From Brachypterus glaber (taxonomy: Eukaryota; Arthropoda; Insecta; Coleoptera; Kateretidae): a DNA stretch of 64,000 nt. The stretch's first letter is position 1; every line of letters starts with the position of its first letter. Below, piece by piece: positions 9,491 to 21,513 of the stretch. The DNA is taken from positions 1,426,001 through 1,490,000 of the forward strand of contig OY294049.1 in the NCBI GenBank assembly GCA_958510825.1, given 5' to 3'. A program made the translations under genes and the position numbers. The notes beneath the pieces are model-generated. The model was not told the origin of the DNA and did no database searches. It saw only the letters and a program-made list of their open reading frames with translations.

Positions 9491-10680
9491 GACTATACTT
9501 TCTTCGACTGCAAATATGAAACAAGGTTGAAAATAATATTCCTTGTCACTAGACATTGTAAATGCAAGAAAATACATATTTTTAAATAAAGCATTCAATG
9601 TTGTTTGATAATTTTATCAATTAATTACTTAAAAAAGATTTTTACAAATTATAATGCAAAAATTGAGGGTTATATCAGATTGTTGTGTCAAATATTATGT
9701 AAACTTCGTGTAATTTTAACGAACAACTTTGCATTAAATTATTCAATATTTCATGGTAAAATATATATTTTTTTGCTAATTTTGATACAGTTTTCTTTAC
9801 TTTTATAGACAAGAGATGCATTTTCTTACTCTAACACTTGATATGGTATAGTCATACCGTACCTAGAGCTAGAATGGGTTCATTCTATGTTTAAAAAGTG
9901 TGTGTGTGTGTGTGTGTGTTTGCCTACATTCAAAACCAGCCGTAAAAAAAAAATCTTTTTTAAACTTCAACACTGTTTTTGAAAAAGATTTAATGAAAAA
10001 TAATTAAATACATTAATATTAACTTTTTGGTATCTGGTATTATTTTTTTGTTTTTTTTTTACACGATTATTTTTTGGTAAAAATAATATTTTGTATATTA
10101 TATTCAATGACTTTAGCTTGTTTATCATATTTTATATATTTGGCAACCTTGTTCATGTGTATAATACGACGTATGTCTATATTAAATACCACCCACCACG
10201 AAACGCGGAAAAAAGTGCGACTCAAACAACTGACAGCTACAAAATCTTATAGAAAGAGACAAATATTCACACAGAAAAAAAAAACTAGTAATAAATTGTT
10301 GTTCAAATTAAAAAAAAAGTATATTTTTTCTTAAAAACGCATACACCGATAAAAAAATATGTGTAAAATTATAATAGAAATTACTTTGTACGAACTGTAA
10401 AATTTTATTATTAAGGATAATTAACTCGTAATTAACATATACGTAATAATAGATATTAAATAAATCAGTTGATAAACAATGTACATATATCATCATTTTG
10501 TTAATAAAAGGTAAAAAAGGTAAAATATAACCAACACAAATAAAATAGTGAATAAAACAAAATACCAAACTGTGTATTATACACAGTGTACATTTTTCTA
10601 AAGTTGGTAATTCTGACATATATGTATATATATATATATAATAGAAATTACAAATTGCATACTTATACGTTAGTTCCAAA
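9491..10680. other. No gene; microsatellites only
   Basis: Holds a (GT)n tract of about 11 units at 9898-9919 and a short (AT)n tract near 10621-10641. The open frames here are products of poly-A/T composition and show no protein features. Confidence 0.5.
9898..9919. repeat. (GT)n microsatellite
   Basis: Perfect GT dinucleotide run of about 11 units. Confidence 0.9.
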
Positions 10681-10930
10681 ATAATGTGCAGTGACTTATT
10701 TGCAAAAAGTGTGTTAAAAGGTGAAGATCATATCAATTCGGGTGCGATTCGCGCAACTTCGTCTGAGGGAAATTCCTTATACGAGAGCAGCTTACTACGA
10801 GTCAAGTATTAGTCACTGCAAATTATTTTGGAACCAACGTAAAACGATCAAAAAGAAATTTTTCTACGACCTGATTAGCAGTTATTGCCTATTTCCCATC
10901 CGTTACCTATGACAACAGATGGGAAGTGAC
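10681..10930. other. Slightly GC-richer stretch with short hairpin
   Basis: TTCCCATC (10890-10897 region) and GATGGGAA just downstream form an 8-bp stem. GCAGTGACTTA near 10688 and TAGTCACTGC near 10809 are also inverted. A 63-codon open frame (10721-10912) has no recognisable features and no ATG at a credible context, so it is not called as a gene. Confidence 0.3.
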
Positions 10931-12620
10931 GATCAGCTGATTTTACATACCTGCTGTCAGAAAATTAGTAAAAGTCAAATACATAACCTCAAGTTGACAA
11001 ACAAAATTTTAAGATAATTTTTGCGTTTTTTTTTTTATGTTTAGGTGTTAGGTCGTAAGAAAACCATTTCAGTGCACATCATATATACATATTACATATA
11101 TACATAAGAGTTGGAGAATGAATTATTATTAACTGCAACTAGCCAAAAAGTTAGAAATACCTCATTTCCCTCCCTTGGTCGGAAAGGCTCTTGTAGCTAA
11201 CTTCACGTATGTCACTTGTCAAAAACTTGAATTTATCGACCTAAATTTTACGACAAAACGGTTTTAATTGCATTAATTTTTTTATTTATTCATTTATTCA
11301 TGATTTATTTTTACAAAAAGTTATATTTTTTTGGAATTTTTGAAAAAATAACAGTGACTACTTCCAACTTTATAGGTTATTATTATATTACTATTTTTTG
11401 GTTTAGTTAAACGTGATAAATTTTAGTTAAAAAGAAAAATGCATTACAGTATAATGTACCTAACTTGATATAACAAATAACCAAATATAGTTTTAAAGTA
11501 AGATAAATTCAAGAAAATTATTTACCTTGTGTGTATCCTTACTACAATCAAAATTGTCATCAAGCTTTAGTTAATGTATAAATTTAAATTTTCTGTTTTT
11601 CTTCGTATTTTATAGGGAAAACTATAAATAGTTTATTTATTAACCTAATCATGTCTCAATAAAAGTCTGCTGTCACAAAACAAAACAAACGCACTCAAAA
11701 ACAAAAACAGGTGCTGCATGCCCTCTATCGCCAAAATAACGAAGTAACGTAGGCATTTCTATTAGTTTTTAGATAAAAACATTTAAATGTATTACTGAAT
11801 TTATACTGAATAAATATAAATGTTTTAAGATTGTTAATATTCAAAAAACTAAGTTTATTTTATTGATTTCTATTTATTATTCTACATTCTAAAAGCAACA
11901 TTTGTTACAATCTTCACTGCAAATAAACTTTTCAATATGACATCAAAGTCCAAACATTTTTTGTAGTGGGAAAGAAGACAAATAATTGTAAATAAAACAG
12001 GTATGGTTGTGAATAAAAAAGTATACAATCCTCGGCGGAAATTTTAATTTTTCGTTTGAAATGAAACTTTTTCCACCTCAGTATGTCATATACTATTATC
12101 GACTCGCATTGGATTTGCATTGCATTGCATAGTGTAAAGCGAATTTTACAGCCATGCTTGTCCCCAACTGATAAATTCTATATTATTTTCTTCAGTGTAA
12201 ATTAAAAAGGAGAAATAAATGATATACATCTGTTTTAATTTTTGACAGCTGTACTTATTTACAGTTTTATTTGTATGAATTCTGCAGTAATTTGTGAATA
12301 ATGTCATTTCGTAATATCTCAATTAAGTGCGTATAATTATAAAGCGTATGTTAAAAAATAAAAATAGTTTCTACGAGATGCCACTTGCAAAAATATGTTG
12401 AGAATTTAGTAATTTTTACTTCTAATAATACATTAATGTGTACACTGTATATCCAAAAGAAAATAACCCCCATGCTTGTTATAAGAAGAAGAAACATAAC
12501 ACTCAAGAATTAAAATTAACTAGTAAACAATTAATTCATGAATTGTAATCAACCATTCTTTTTGTTTATTTTTATTTAAATTCTGCTTCGAGATTGGTCA
12601 AAAGTAACAATGTGATGTGA
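10931..12620. other. No recognised feature
   Basis: AT-rich sequence without supported gene, RNA or repeat. Confidence 0.5.
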
Positions 12621-12680
12621 TGTTGTGATTTAACTATCACAATAGGGATGTGTTGTGATTTAACTATGACAATAGGGAAG
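12621..12680. repeat. 30-bp tandem duplication
   Basis: Two units, 12621-12650 and 12651-12680, start TGTTGTGATTTAACTAT and differ at two or three bases. Confidence 0.9.
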
Positions 12681-13496
12681 TGTCTTAGGAGAATGTTAGA
12701 AATGTTGAACAATATTCATAGTTAAAAGCGTACAAGCGCCGACTTTTAAAATAAAAAGAAACAGTTTAGAACTTTCAATTAACTGTTGAATATGTAAATT
12801 ACTTAAACAAAGATTGTTCATGTTTTAACATTTATTTGTATGTTTTTAAATAATTAAAGAGATTTACAAGCTTAGAAACAACACAGTACATTTACAAATT
12901 GGTTTCGTTTTGTTTTTGGTCTATTTACAAGATTCTTATGTTTATTTTTTTGGTTTGGTTTGGAAAATAACTCTAACGATAGTGATAATTCTTTACCATA
13001 CAAAATTATTTATTCGTGACATCTATTACTGCAAAGTTTCTTAAAAAACAAATTATATTCCTCAAGAAAATAATGTAAAAAACATTTTTGTCGTTTTTTC
13101 TGTTATTGAGGGTAATTTTATTAGGAAAATTGAATTTTATAAATTATCGTGAATAGTTAAGTTTTTTCTTCTTTTAGAACCCTCTTGAAACTAAGAATTA
13201 CTTCAATATTTAAAACATGTTTTACCTCTTCAGGGACATAGGCACATATGTGTACGTTTAAAAATAAATTTGGCAAAATGAAATTCACCGAATTCCTTAT
13301 TGATCAGTGTCTATAGGTGTTGCCATTTGCTATGTTTCCAATCAAAAGTGACATCCAATGGCTAAGATTCGCACATCTTCAGTTTTTTACTTGTTTTGAC
13401 AATAAAAATCATTTTTAACTTTTGCTACTAAATTAATTAAAACAAAAAATTCGTCCCTGAAGAGGTTAAATTATGTATTATTCTTTCATAGTATAT
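12681..13496. other. Unrecognised, with short inverted pair
   Basis: TTTACCTCTTCAGGGAC (about 13221-13237) recurs inverted as GTCCCTGAAGAGGTTAAA near 13453-13470, 230 bp apart, possibly the tips of a small MITE. Nothing else is supported. Confidence 0.4.
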
Positions 13497-14012
13497 TATA
13501 GTACTAGTTTCATAACACCCGTTTTTAGCGCACGAGTACAAGATTAGAAAACGAGCCGCTTGCGGAGAGTTTTTTAAAGTACTAGTGCGCTAAAACCGTG
13601 TTATGAAACGAGTGTTCTATACTATTTTTTCTATTTTGCTCTAAAATAAAACTTACAATTAAATTGATGACCGATTTAGGGATTTTTTTTTTTGGGTTGG
13701 AATTACAATTTTCGCTATGTTTGAAATTCATAGAACAAACGATATTTTGATATTTTATAGTCAGCTCTTCTCTTTTTAACTGAAAGTAACCAAGCCACAA
13801 TTTTAACACGGTAAAAATTAACTTAAACACAATTTCGTAGAAAACTAAACTTAAAAGCGGTGTTGACATTTGCACGGAAAACGCCAAGCGATTGTCTTTT
13901 GTCCTGTATTGCCAACCCAAAAAAAAAAAAGTACAAACCTCTGATAGGCCTAAAAGAACACCCAAAATGCGTGTGATTATGAGCTTATAAGAGTCGCAAA
14001 ATAGAAAAAATA
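13497..14012 (+). mobile_element. Family A repeat, copy 1 (with terminal cruciform)
   Basis: One of four copies in the window. Order: a cruciform at 13499-13614 (arms with GTACTAGTTTCATAACA and TGTTATGAAACGAG, CG-rich tip CGAGCCGCTTGCGG), then a body of about 380 bp bounded by inverted TTTTTTCTATTTTGC (13626-13640 region) and GCAAAATAGAAAAAA (about 13997-14011). The body includes GCGTGTGATTATGAGCTTAT. A 127-codon minus-strand open frame overlaps it but is not conserved in the other copies, so it is not coding. Superfamily unknown. Confidence 0.85.
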
Positions 14013-14020
14013 ATTTTTAA

Positions 14021-14253
14021 ACTCCATTTAACCAGAGAATACCACTCTGACGTCACAGCAAGTAAATTAAATAGCTTTCTGTAGGGTAATTAAAAGTGAT
14101 TTTTTAAGACTTAATAAATGATTTTGGTATGTACACATTTTCTATATAAAAATTATGTATTAAGTCTTAATAAATAAGATTCATTTACACCACAGAATGC
14201 TTTTTGATTTACTCGCTGTGACGTCAGAGTGGTATTCTCTCGTTAAATGGAGT
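14021..14253. mobile_element. MITE with 46-bp TIRs
   Basis: Starts ACTCCATTTAAC (14021) and ends GTTAAATGGAGT (14253); the TIRs continue through GAATACCACTCTGACGTCAC. The middle repeats TTAAGACTTAATAAAT inverted as ATTAAGTCTTAATAAAT. No coding content. It begins 9 bp after family A copy 1. Confidence 0.9.
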
Positions 14254-14306
14254 ATAAGTAATTTTCATTGATTAATTAATTAATTTTTATTTTATATTTA
14301 AGTAGA

Positions 14307-15199
14307 TAGAGGAAATGCGCCTAATTTCGGATGGTTTCCAAATTTCGGATAGTAGTGTATTTAAGATACTGTCTGCAAAGGTAAACAGAAACCTACTTCT
14401 ATGTGAAGCCAAAAGTCAAACTAAATCCGTCCTGTAATATGATAACAGTAGAGCTTCTCCCCTTTAAATGGCAGCACAAATCGTTTATATTGCAAATGGC
14501 AGTTTTGTGCTCAGTTGCATTATTATGCTTGTTTATTTTATAAATAATCGTTATAAAAGTTCGTGATTCTGTCTTGGGTAAGTTATGATGTTAGTTAAGT
14601 TGATCCACTATTCATAATTAAGCAATTTGAAAACGTTCTACAAATTTCTAATCTAAAAAGCAGAAAGTTGCCTAATTTCGGATAGACCATTTTTGTGCAT
14701 TTGATTCCCAATTTCGGATATCCGCAAGGTAATTATTATTCAGGATAACCAACCATTAATTATTATTTTTATAATGATACAACAAACTAAGATAAATAAT
14801 TTTGAAAAAACGAAAATTACCTAAGATATTCGAAATTGGGAATCTAAAATTATAGTTCCTATGGTATATCGTAGAAAATCGCTTAATGATTAAATTACGT
14901 CTTAAATGTGAAGGAATAACAAGAAACATAATCAATGGGATCCAGATCTACTCTTGAAAAAATTTTTTCGGATATGTCCGAAATTAGGAGCCCTTTTTCA
15001 AATGCACAAAAATGCGCTGATTTTTTTTAACCGTGTTTTTTGGAAAAAATAATCTGTAATAAAATTGCTTTTATAATAAATCCTGGTTCGCTATAATAAG
15101 TTGTATCTGGTTATATCAAAAAAATATCAAAAAGTAATACCGAGTATTAAATATTGAATACATTGTAAATGGTATCCGAAATTAGGCGACTTTCCTCTA
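14307..15199. mobile_element. TIR element with internally repeated terminal motif (iterated-TIR element 2)
   Basis: The termini are TAGAGGAAATGCGCCTAATT (14307-14326, continuing TCGGAT) and the complement ending CCTCTA at 15199. The terminal motif AATTTCGGAT recurs at about 14323, 14341, 14674 and 14710, and inverted near 14976 and 15174, with a weaker copy at 14830. No transposase frame. About 893 bp long. Such clustered copies look like protein-binding sites. Superfamily not assigned. Confidence 0.85.
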
Positions 15200-15481
15200 C
15201 TAATACTGATAAATATAATATGATAACAATATGATTGCTGTTAACTTAATTTTCTTGTTATAAAAATAATTATTTGCGCTCCTAGTAGAGGTAAGTGAAT
15301 TTTTCTGTGTGAGGTCTTATTTTGTGGATGAAGCGGAGCTGAGGTACATTAACACGACCGAAGACAGAAAAAAACTTACCTTACGAGTAGCGCATTACGT
15401 TTTTCTCACTACCAAGGAGTTAAAATCGTATTTTAATAATATTTTTGATATTTATATGTGTGACAATTCAAAAAATCATTT
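15200..15481. other. No recognised feature
   Basis: Lies upstream of family B copy 1. The 137-codon open frame from 15309 spans both this stretch and the repeat, so it is regarded as accidental. Confidence 0.4.
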
Positions 15482-15620
15482 TTTTATGGAATCAATTTAT
15501 AAAACTAAAAATAGTAGTCTTGTTTCTAGATGTCCCCCTGCGGTAAGTGTAGGACACTTAGTGTCCTTGCGCGGTAAATCGTTTACACTGTCTTTAGTTA
15601 CGGTTTTGTTTGTAAAAGTA
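15482..15620 (+). repeat. Family B repeat, copy 1
   Basis: About 135 bp (core GTCTAGATGTCCCCCTGC... and TTAGTTACGGTTTTGTTTGT) recur at 45577-45716 with about 85 percent identity by eye. It contains a small stem from inverted AGTGT/ACACT segments (TAAGTGTAGGACACTTA). Nature unknown. Confidence 0.75.
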
Positions 15621-16392
15621 ATTTTCATTAAGCATAATAAACATTTTTTTATTTTATTAGGATTATTGTTATCATTCTTAGCACACCCCAAAATTGGTAT
15701 TAAATATACCCAGTTAGATTAAATCCGCTAAGTACAGATACCGAAAAAACATTTTGGGTTTTCTAAATCCTCTAGTGGGATTATATTTTACTCCACCCAA
15801 TATTAAAATTATTACCATATTATGGTAATTTTTATTTTAGCGTAAAAGTCATCACATTTTATTATTAACGAGCTCTATCAGCTTTAATCAGAATTGTTGA
15901 TAACATAAAAAAATAATTAAACATTCGTCCAGAAATAACGTAGGTATTGTAAAAGATTTCACTGTGAAATTAGTGTAGAATTTTAAAGAAAGTCTATATA
16001 AAAAACTACCTACTATTATGAATTGTGGTATAAATAACCGTAAAAATTTTGTTTGAAGTTTTTTAATCAAATCAGAGACGTATTAAGAAAGTTTTCACTT
16101 TTAACTTAATGGTAGAGTCTCTACTAGAGACTCTTTATATTCTAATACTTCTGTTACCAGATGTGTAGGAATATTAAGGGTCTCGAATTAAAGGCATAAC
16201 TATTGCTGGTTTCCTAATGTTAAATTTTTAATACTACAAAAGAAGAATTCTCACTTTTTTTTTAATTTTAATTTTTAGTTTTTAAAGTAAAATATATTTA
16301 AAATAAAAAAAAAAAACGAAAAAAGGGCGACGTTAGCCACTCAAGCAACTCTTTGTCTAAAAAGCTGTGAAGACTCCATATCGATATCTTTA
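15621..16392. other. No recognised feature
   Basis: AT-rich; contains poly-T/poly-A runs around 16255-16320 only. Confidence 0.5.
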
Positions 16393-16396
16393 TTAA

Positions 16397-16812
16397 CCCG
16401 GAGCGTATGTTGTGGGGTTAAAACCACCCATGATTAGCAGTATTCTTTGTTTTTAAATTCTCCTGATGAATGATTTTTTCTTCTCATTGTTTTTCATTTT
16501 ATGTTATTTTATTTGGATAAATATAGTTGTTTTTTTGTGTTTTATAGAAAGATTTGTTTTTCCCTGATTTATATCTACAAGTAAGTATTTTTTCTTGTAA
16601 ATTCTATAGAATCGAGTTTTGTATTTCTTTAAAATGATAAAATAAATATATAATTTTTATATTTCTATTAAATATATAAGTATAGTACATCGAAACAAAT
16701 GATTAATTTTAGAAAAACACATAACTTTTTTTATATAATATTTTAAGGTGTGGGGTGGATTAAACTCCACCACACACGCGATGTTATAATTTTTCACTAC
16801 ACATGCGCCGGG
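16397..16812. mobile_element. piggyBac-type MITE (TTAA target duplication)
   Basis: TTAA at 16393-16396 and 16813-16816 flank termini CCCGGAGCGTATGTTGTG (left) and CACTACACATGCGCCGGG (right), which are inverted with a few mismatches. A TTAA duplication and CC-starting TIRs are the known signature of piggyBac-superfamily elements. Near the right end a hairpin GTGTGGGGTGGA / TCCACCACACAC is present. No transposase; 416 bp, non-autonomous. Confidence 0.75.
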
Positions 16813-16816
16813 TTAA

Positions 16817-17814
16817 TAACCGAGAATTTTCTAATCAAAAAAAGCCATACAAATGCCAAAAATTGCATTTTAACCAATCGGAACAGTGTTTATCTCACTC
16901 ACACATACATTTTTTTTCATGGATAAAAAAAATTATTATTCGAAAGGAGCCTCAAAAGTATAAAGTATTAATTCTGCAAATCCAGAAAGTCGAAATGAAA
17001 TATCCCTAATGGAGTTATTTTTTTTATTTACAATGTTGAAGTCCGGACCACCTTTATTGAACGGAATTGTCACGATACATTTCGTGTATGTTGGTACGAG
17101 TATATGAAGTCATTATAAACTTAAGTTAAAAAACTGTAATTAAACGGCTGTTTTTAAGTAAATGTACTTCCCTGTATAATTTATAGCTATTTTTAAAAAT
17201 CTTATTTATAACTAACTGTACATATATACAAGTACAGTTGGAATAAAAAAAAGTAATACAGCACTAAACCTTGAGGTGCACCAAATTTTTAAAATTTAAG
17301 TGCTTTATTGACAATGAAGTTTTTAGGAATATGTAAATAAATGTCAGTGGATTTAAAAATAATATAAAATACTTTACGCTTTCATTTTCGGGACTAAACT
17401 TGCGGGTTTTCTCCCTAGGGAATAAAAATCACGGCAACCTTGATAATATTAAAATATTATACTTACTATGTGCTTTGCTGGTTCAAAAATTAGGTTTGGT
17501 GGTGTTTTGTAATAAATTAGCGATTCAAACCAATTTATTTGATTTTAACAAAGAAAACCTTTAAAAGTAACATTGTTATAACAATTTATATATAACTTAA
17601 AATTTATCATCTTCGTCCATTTTTTGACGTTTGTGTCAACCATATTAAAAAACAATTGAAATCGCGATAGCCATGAAACTGAGTTTTCACAATTTACAGG
17701 TATCTTGATTAAATTACGAAAATAAAACAACCGATTTTAGAATTAGAATAGATTTTAAAAACCAATTTTAATTATATCTACCTACCTAAATTATGTTTGG
17801 TCCTGCAAAAAATA
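16817..17814. other. No gene; small foldback scrap
   Basis: Near 17394 a GGGACTAAACTTGCGGGTTTT string resembles one arm of the foldback at 17815-17947. Nothing else is supported. Confidence 0.45.
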
Positions 17815-17947
17815 GTGTATATACCTCAGGACTAAACTTGGCTGTTTTAGTCCCTTGCATTTCTGTTTCCCTCGCTCGCTACGCTCGCTCAGGAAACACT
17901 AATGCAGCGGGACTAAAACACCCAGTTTAGTCCCTTGGTATATAAAT
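17815..17947. mobile_element. Foldback MITE, almost fully palindromic, CG-rich tip
   Basis: Outer arms contain GGACTAAACTTGGCTGTTTT and its complement; inner arms contain TGCATTTCTGTTTCCCTCGC and complement. The tip is GCTCGCTACGCTCGC. There is virtually no loop. Confidence 0.85.
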
Positions 17948-19486
17948 AACTATTATTTCTCGAAACAATATATTCTTATTTGTAAAAATTTCAGAAATAT
18001 ATAAATTTAAAAAAATAAGAGAAATTAAAAAATAACATGAATAACATAACGAAAAACAATAAGGTACCTTATTTAATAGCAGTTGAAACTTTAGAAGGCC
18101 CCGAACCTTCATTACTATAAGTATAACAACCTACAAAGTGTGTTAAAAAAGCAAACATAGGAATGGCACAATCTAGACCTGCTTTACTGCTGATCCTATG
18201 TTAAAGAATAAAGAAAAGAAATACGAGAAAGGTTGATTGAATGATTCAAGAACCTAAAAAAAACAGGAGGAAGAATAAGCTAAGGAACTGCATGAGTCCT
18301 TTTATCCCGGACTTCCTTATATTCTAATGTTAATCAAAGTAATCAAGATTCTTAAACGTAGATAATACAAATCATTTTGAAACCAAGCCTCTCATATAGC
18401 ACTTAATAAGTAGAAACTTCGCATTTTACAAATATTTTTGTTTTAAATGGAACCCATTAGCACTTTGTTATAGGAAATACAAACCTGATTGCATAAAAAT
18501 TCATATATACACGTATACTCAGCTTAATCGATCGCAAGTAGGTTGGCCAATACATAAATCAATCAAACGTATCAATAGTAGGTAATTGTCGAATCCTATA
18601 GAAAAAATGCTATAATTAAGGACACCATGTCTTTGTACGGACACACATCGTGATTGATTTATTAGTTAGTATTTAAATAATAGTCGCGTCGACCTTACTT
18701 CAAAGTAAGGTATCTACGTAGAAATATGTAGGTAATCGGCATTTTCTGAAATTAACAGGAATAATTAGCTAATAATCAAATTCCATGTCAAATTTATCGC
18801 ACTAATCTGGGTTATAACACTTAAATATACAAGGTGTTTCGGAGGACACCTTAAGCCAGCGCGCTGTGGTCTTGGCTAGCAGTCTAACGATCTAAATATA
18901 CTAAAGATACGCATGTACAGAGTATTTTTGAAGTCTAGATCAGTTTTCGATGAAGCGAAGAGATTACAACCTTAGGTGAAGCTACAAGAAAGAGATAGAA
19001 GGTGAGAGGATCCACGGTGGGTCCTTTGGTGGGAGTTGTTCCTTACTCGTTAATTCTACTACTACTTCATATTACTACTACTACTACTACTACTTATACT
19101 AGTTTTTATCCTGCATGAAAGTTTATATTTATATTTGTACAAACAATTACAAAGTAACTATATAATAATTAATTAAGAAAGTATCTACATCGTAGTAATT
19201 AGCAATATAATACTATAATAACGTTGTTTACCTTTTTATATTAATATCACTTGACATGGACAATATTCAGAAACATGACTAGAACAGGATATGTAACTAG
19301 ATATGTTGTTTTATTCCAATGTTATAATACTGTTGTAACATTATTGCTACACTTTTTTTATATTTAATAAGATAAATAACAAATGAAGAGTGGAACATCT
19401 TTTAATTAAAATCGTTCATCAGTAACTTTAAAATTGTATACCCTTGTGTATACTTTATTGAGATTAACAATTTATTATTTTCACTC
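17948..19486. other. No gene; (ACT)n tract and short hairpins
   Basis: An (ACT)n microsatellite occupies about 19072-19096. CCTTACTTCAAAGTAAGG (18694-18711) is an 18-bp hairpin. AAGGTGT...ACACCTT lies near 18832. No coding signal. Confidence 0.5.
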
Positions 19487-19494
19487 ATAAGGGA

Positions 19495-20036
19495 GGCAGA
19501 CTAATATCTCTACTCTAAATTTCTCTACTCCCTAACATCCCTACTCCATAACATCCCTACTCCATAACAACTCTACTCTGTAACATCCCTACTCCATAAC
19601 ATCTCTACTCCGTAACAACTCTACTCCGCACTATATGCACTCGATTATCCACTTATCTTAACTCAAAAAAATATATGTCATGCTAAGTCACTGTCAAATA
19701 TGAATTTAGTTTATTAATTACTTACTTATTAGTGCATGTTAAGAGTACGCCGAAAATGTGAATATTAGAATAATTCGTTTATGATTGTTCTAGATTTAAA
19801 TTTAAAGATAAACGTTTTTTAGGAAAAAAATAAAATAATCTAGAAGAAGAAGCTTCTTTGTTCTGCAAACCGCTCATTTATTATAAGGTGGCTAATAAAG
19901 TGCATATAGTGTGGAGTAGAGTTGTTACGGAGTAGAGATATTATGGAGTAGGGAGTAGAGTTGTTATGGAGTAGGGATGTTATGGAGTAGGGATGTTAGG
20001 GAGTAGAGAAATTTAGAGTAGAGATGTTAGTCTGCC
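19495..20036. mobile_element. MITE with 8-bp target duplication and tandem-repeat arms
   Basis: The termini GGCAGACTAATATCTCTAC and the complement ending TAGTCTGCC are flanked by a perfect 8-bp duplication, ATAAGGGA (19487-19494 and 20037-20044). The arms are about 150 bp each and consist of short degenerate tandem units of the type CTACTCCATAACATCC. An 8-bp duplication fits hAT, P or Merlin-type insertion; the TIR start does not settle which. 542 bp, no transposase. Confidence 0.9.
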
Positions 20037-20040
20037 ATAA

Positions 20041-20257
20041 GGGAACGTTCAAGTATTACGTAACGCAAATTGTACCAAAATTCATACACTTCATACCTCG
20101 GTTCTCGCGTTATTTAAGGCTGTAGAGATTTCATATTTTGGCTACCCCCCCTAATATGGGGTGTGTTAGGGGGTAGCCAAAATATAAAATCTCTATAATC
20201 TATAATAACGCGAGAACCGGGGTATGAATTTTGGTACAATTTGGGTTACGTAATACT
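20041..20257. mobile_element. Family W MITE (GGGAACGTTCAAG end), right end lost
   Basis: Starts with GGGAACGTTCAAGTATTACG (20041-20060), the same terminus as the fragments ending at 27799, 32184 and about 59178. It then folds back on itself with arms of about 95 bp (TCATACCTCGGTTCTCGCG and GGCTACCCCCC blocks pair with their complements). The expected right terminus is cut after TAATACT, where the inverted repeat at 20258 begins. The MITE at 19495 inserted exactly at its left tip. Confidence 0.75.
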
Positions 20258-21095
20258 CGATCGGCTCGTTTTTTTGAGATATAACGGACAGTGGTTTTTT
20301 TGCTTAAGGTTCAATTAAGCTCTAAGCTAAAAAAAGTGGATTTCAAATATCTTTATTCGTTTGTTTTTTATAAGCTTCTAAATTCAAAAAATTACATTAT
20401 TTCGTATTTTTCGCTATATTTTCATGAAAATATTATATAAATACTAAAGATAGGGCTCTGACTTTTGTAGGCAGCACTAAAGCACATATGAGATTTGTAA
20501 AAATAAAAAAAGATTTAGATTGAATCCAGTAACGGAGATTTTCCGCGGAGTTATTGAAAGCAGACTAACAATATTTTGAATTATTTAATGTTTATTTAAT
20601 TTTATTTAAATGTTTGAAAGCAAGGAGAAAAAGTAGTTTTTTTTAATTTTCGTTTTGTTTTTTCATAAATTTAATTTATTGTGTTGCTAAAAAAAAAAAA
20701 TTATCAAAACATTTTAAAATTTTTGTTTTTTTTTCGATAACCCCCAGGAAAATCTCTGTCACTGGATTAAATCTAAAACTTTTTTTATTTTTATAAACAG
20801 CACATTTATGTTAGTATTGCCTAAAAATTAGAGTCGTATCTTTAGTATTTATATAAAATTTTTATCAAAATATATCGAAAAATGCGAAAAAAAACTAATT
20901 TTTTGAATTTAGAAGCCTATTAAGAACAAACGAATAAAGTTATTTGAAATCCGTTTTTTTTTCGGTTAGAGCCCTATTAATGGAGAACTATCCACCGTAA
21001 AAATGAAATTAATTAGACCTTAATTTTTTTTACTACAACTATAAGCAAGTCCAAACCACCGGGCGCTATATCTAAAAAAAAACGAGCTGATCGGG
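20258..21095. mobile_element. Long inverted-repeat element, arms about 300-350 bp
   Basis: Arms 20258-20559 and 20738-21095 are diverged reverse complements. Matching blocks are GGCTCGTTTTTTTGAGATATA against the complement near 21068, TTTCAAATA, AAACGAATAAA, TTTAGTATTTATATAA and CAGTGACAGAGATTTTCC-like. No open frame. The central 180 bp is T/A-rich. Confidence 0.8.
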
Positions 21096-21513
21096 AAAAA
21101 CGGAAAAAAGTTCCAAAATCAGCGCATCAAATATAGCCAGATGCAACAACAAAAAAATATTTATTTTTTTTTTAATTTTCCCGGGAGCTTTTATTTCCGG
21201 CAAATAAAAAAACATTTTTTTTTGTAGAGCACTGTTATTAATCTATTTTTTCTTTTTGTTGCAGGTAAATAAATGCTGGCCTTGGTAGACTTCAACTTTG
21301 TCAATTACGATAAGTATAGCTCCATTTAATTCAACTTTAATTCGGTCTCGAAACTATTTGTAGAACGTTTTTATTTCAAAAACCTACCATTTTATAGTAA
21401 TCACCATAATTACATAAAAAATAACACGTAATCATTTACTAATTACAAGTCTGCATTAATGTTACTAATGTTGCAGGCACACTCTGCTCTTCATAGGGCA
21501 AAGGCCGTAAGTT
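21096..21513. other. No recognised feature
   Basis: T-rich tracts; nothing supported. Confidence 0.5.

Noticed and set aside
13376..13400. CTGAAGATG on the minus strand as another hammerhead
   Set aside because: No helix II and no GAAA follow; only the short core string matches.
13582..13965. 127-codon minus-strand frame
   Set aside because: Lies in family A copy 1; the other copies do not keep the frame, and the sequence shows no protein pattern.
15309..15722. 137-codon plus-strand frame
   Set aside because: Spans the border of repeat family B; copy 2 of B does not keep the frame.
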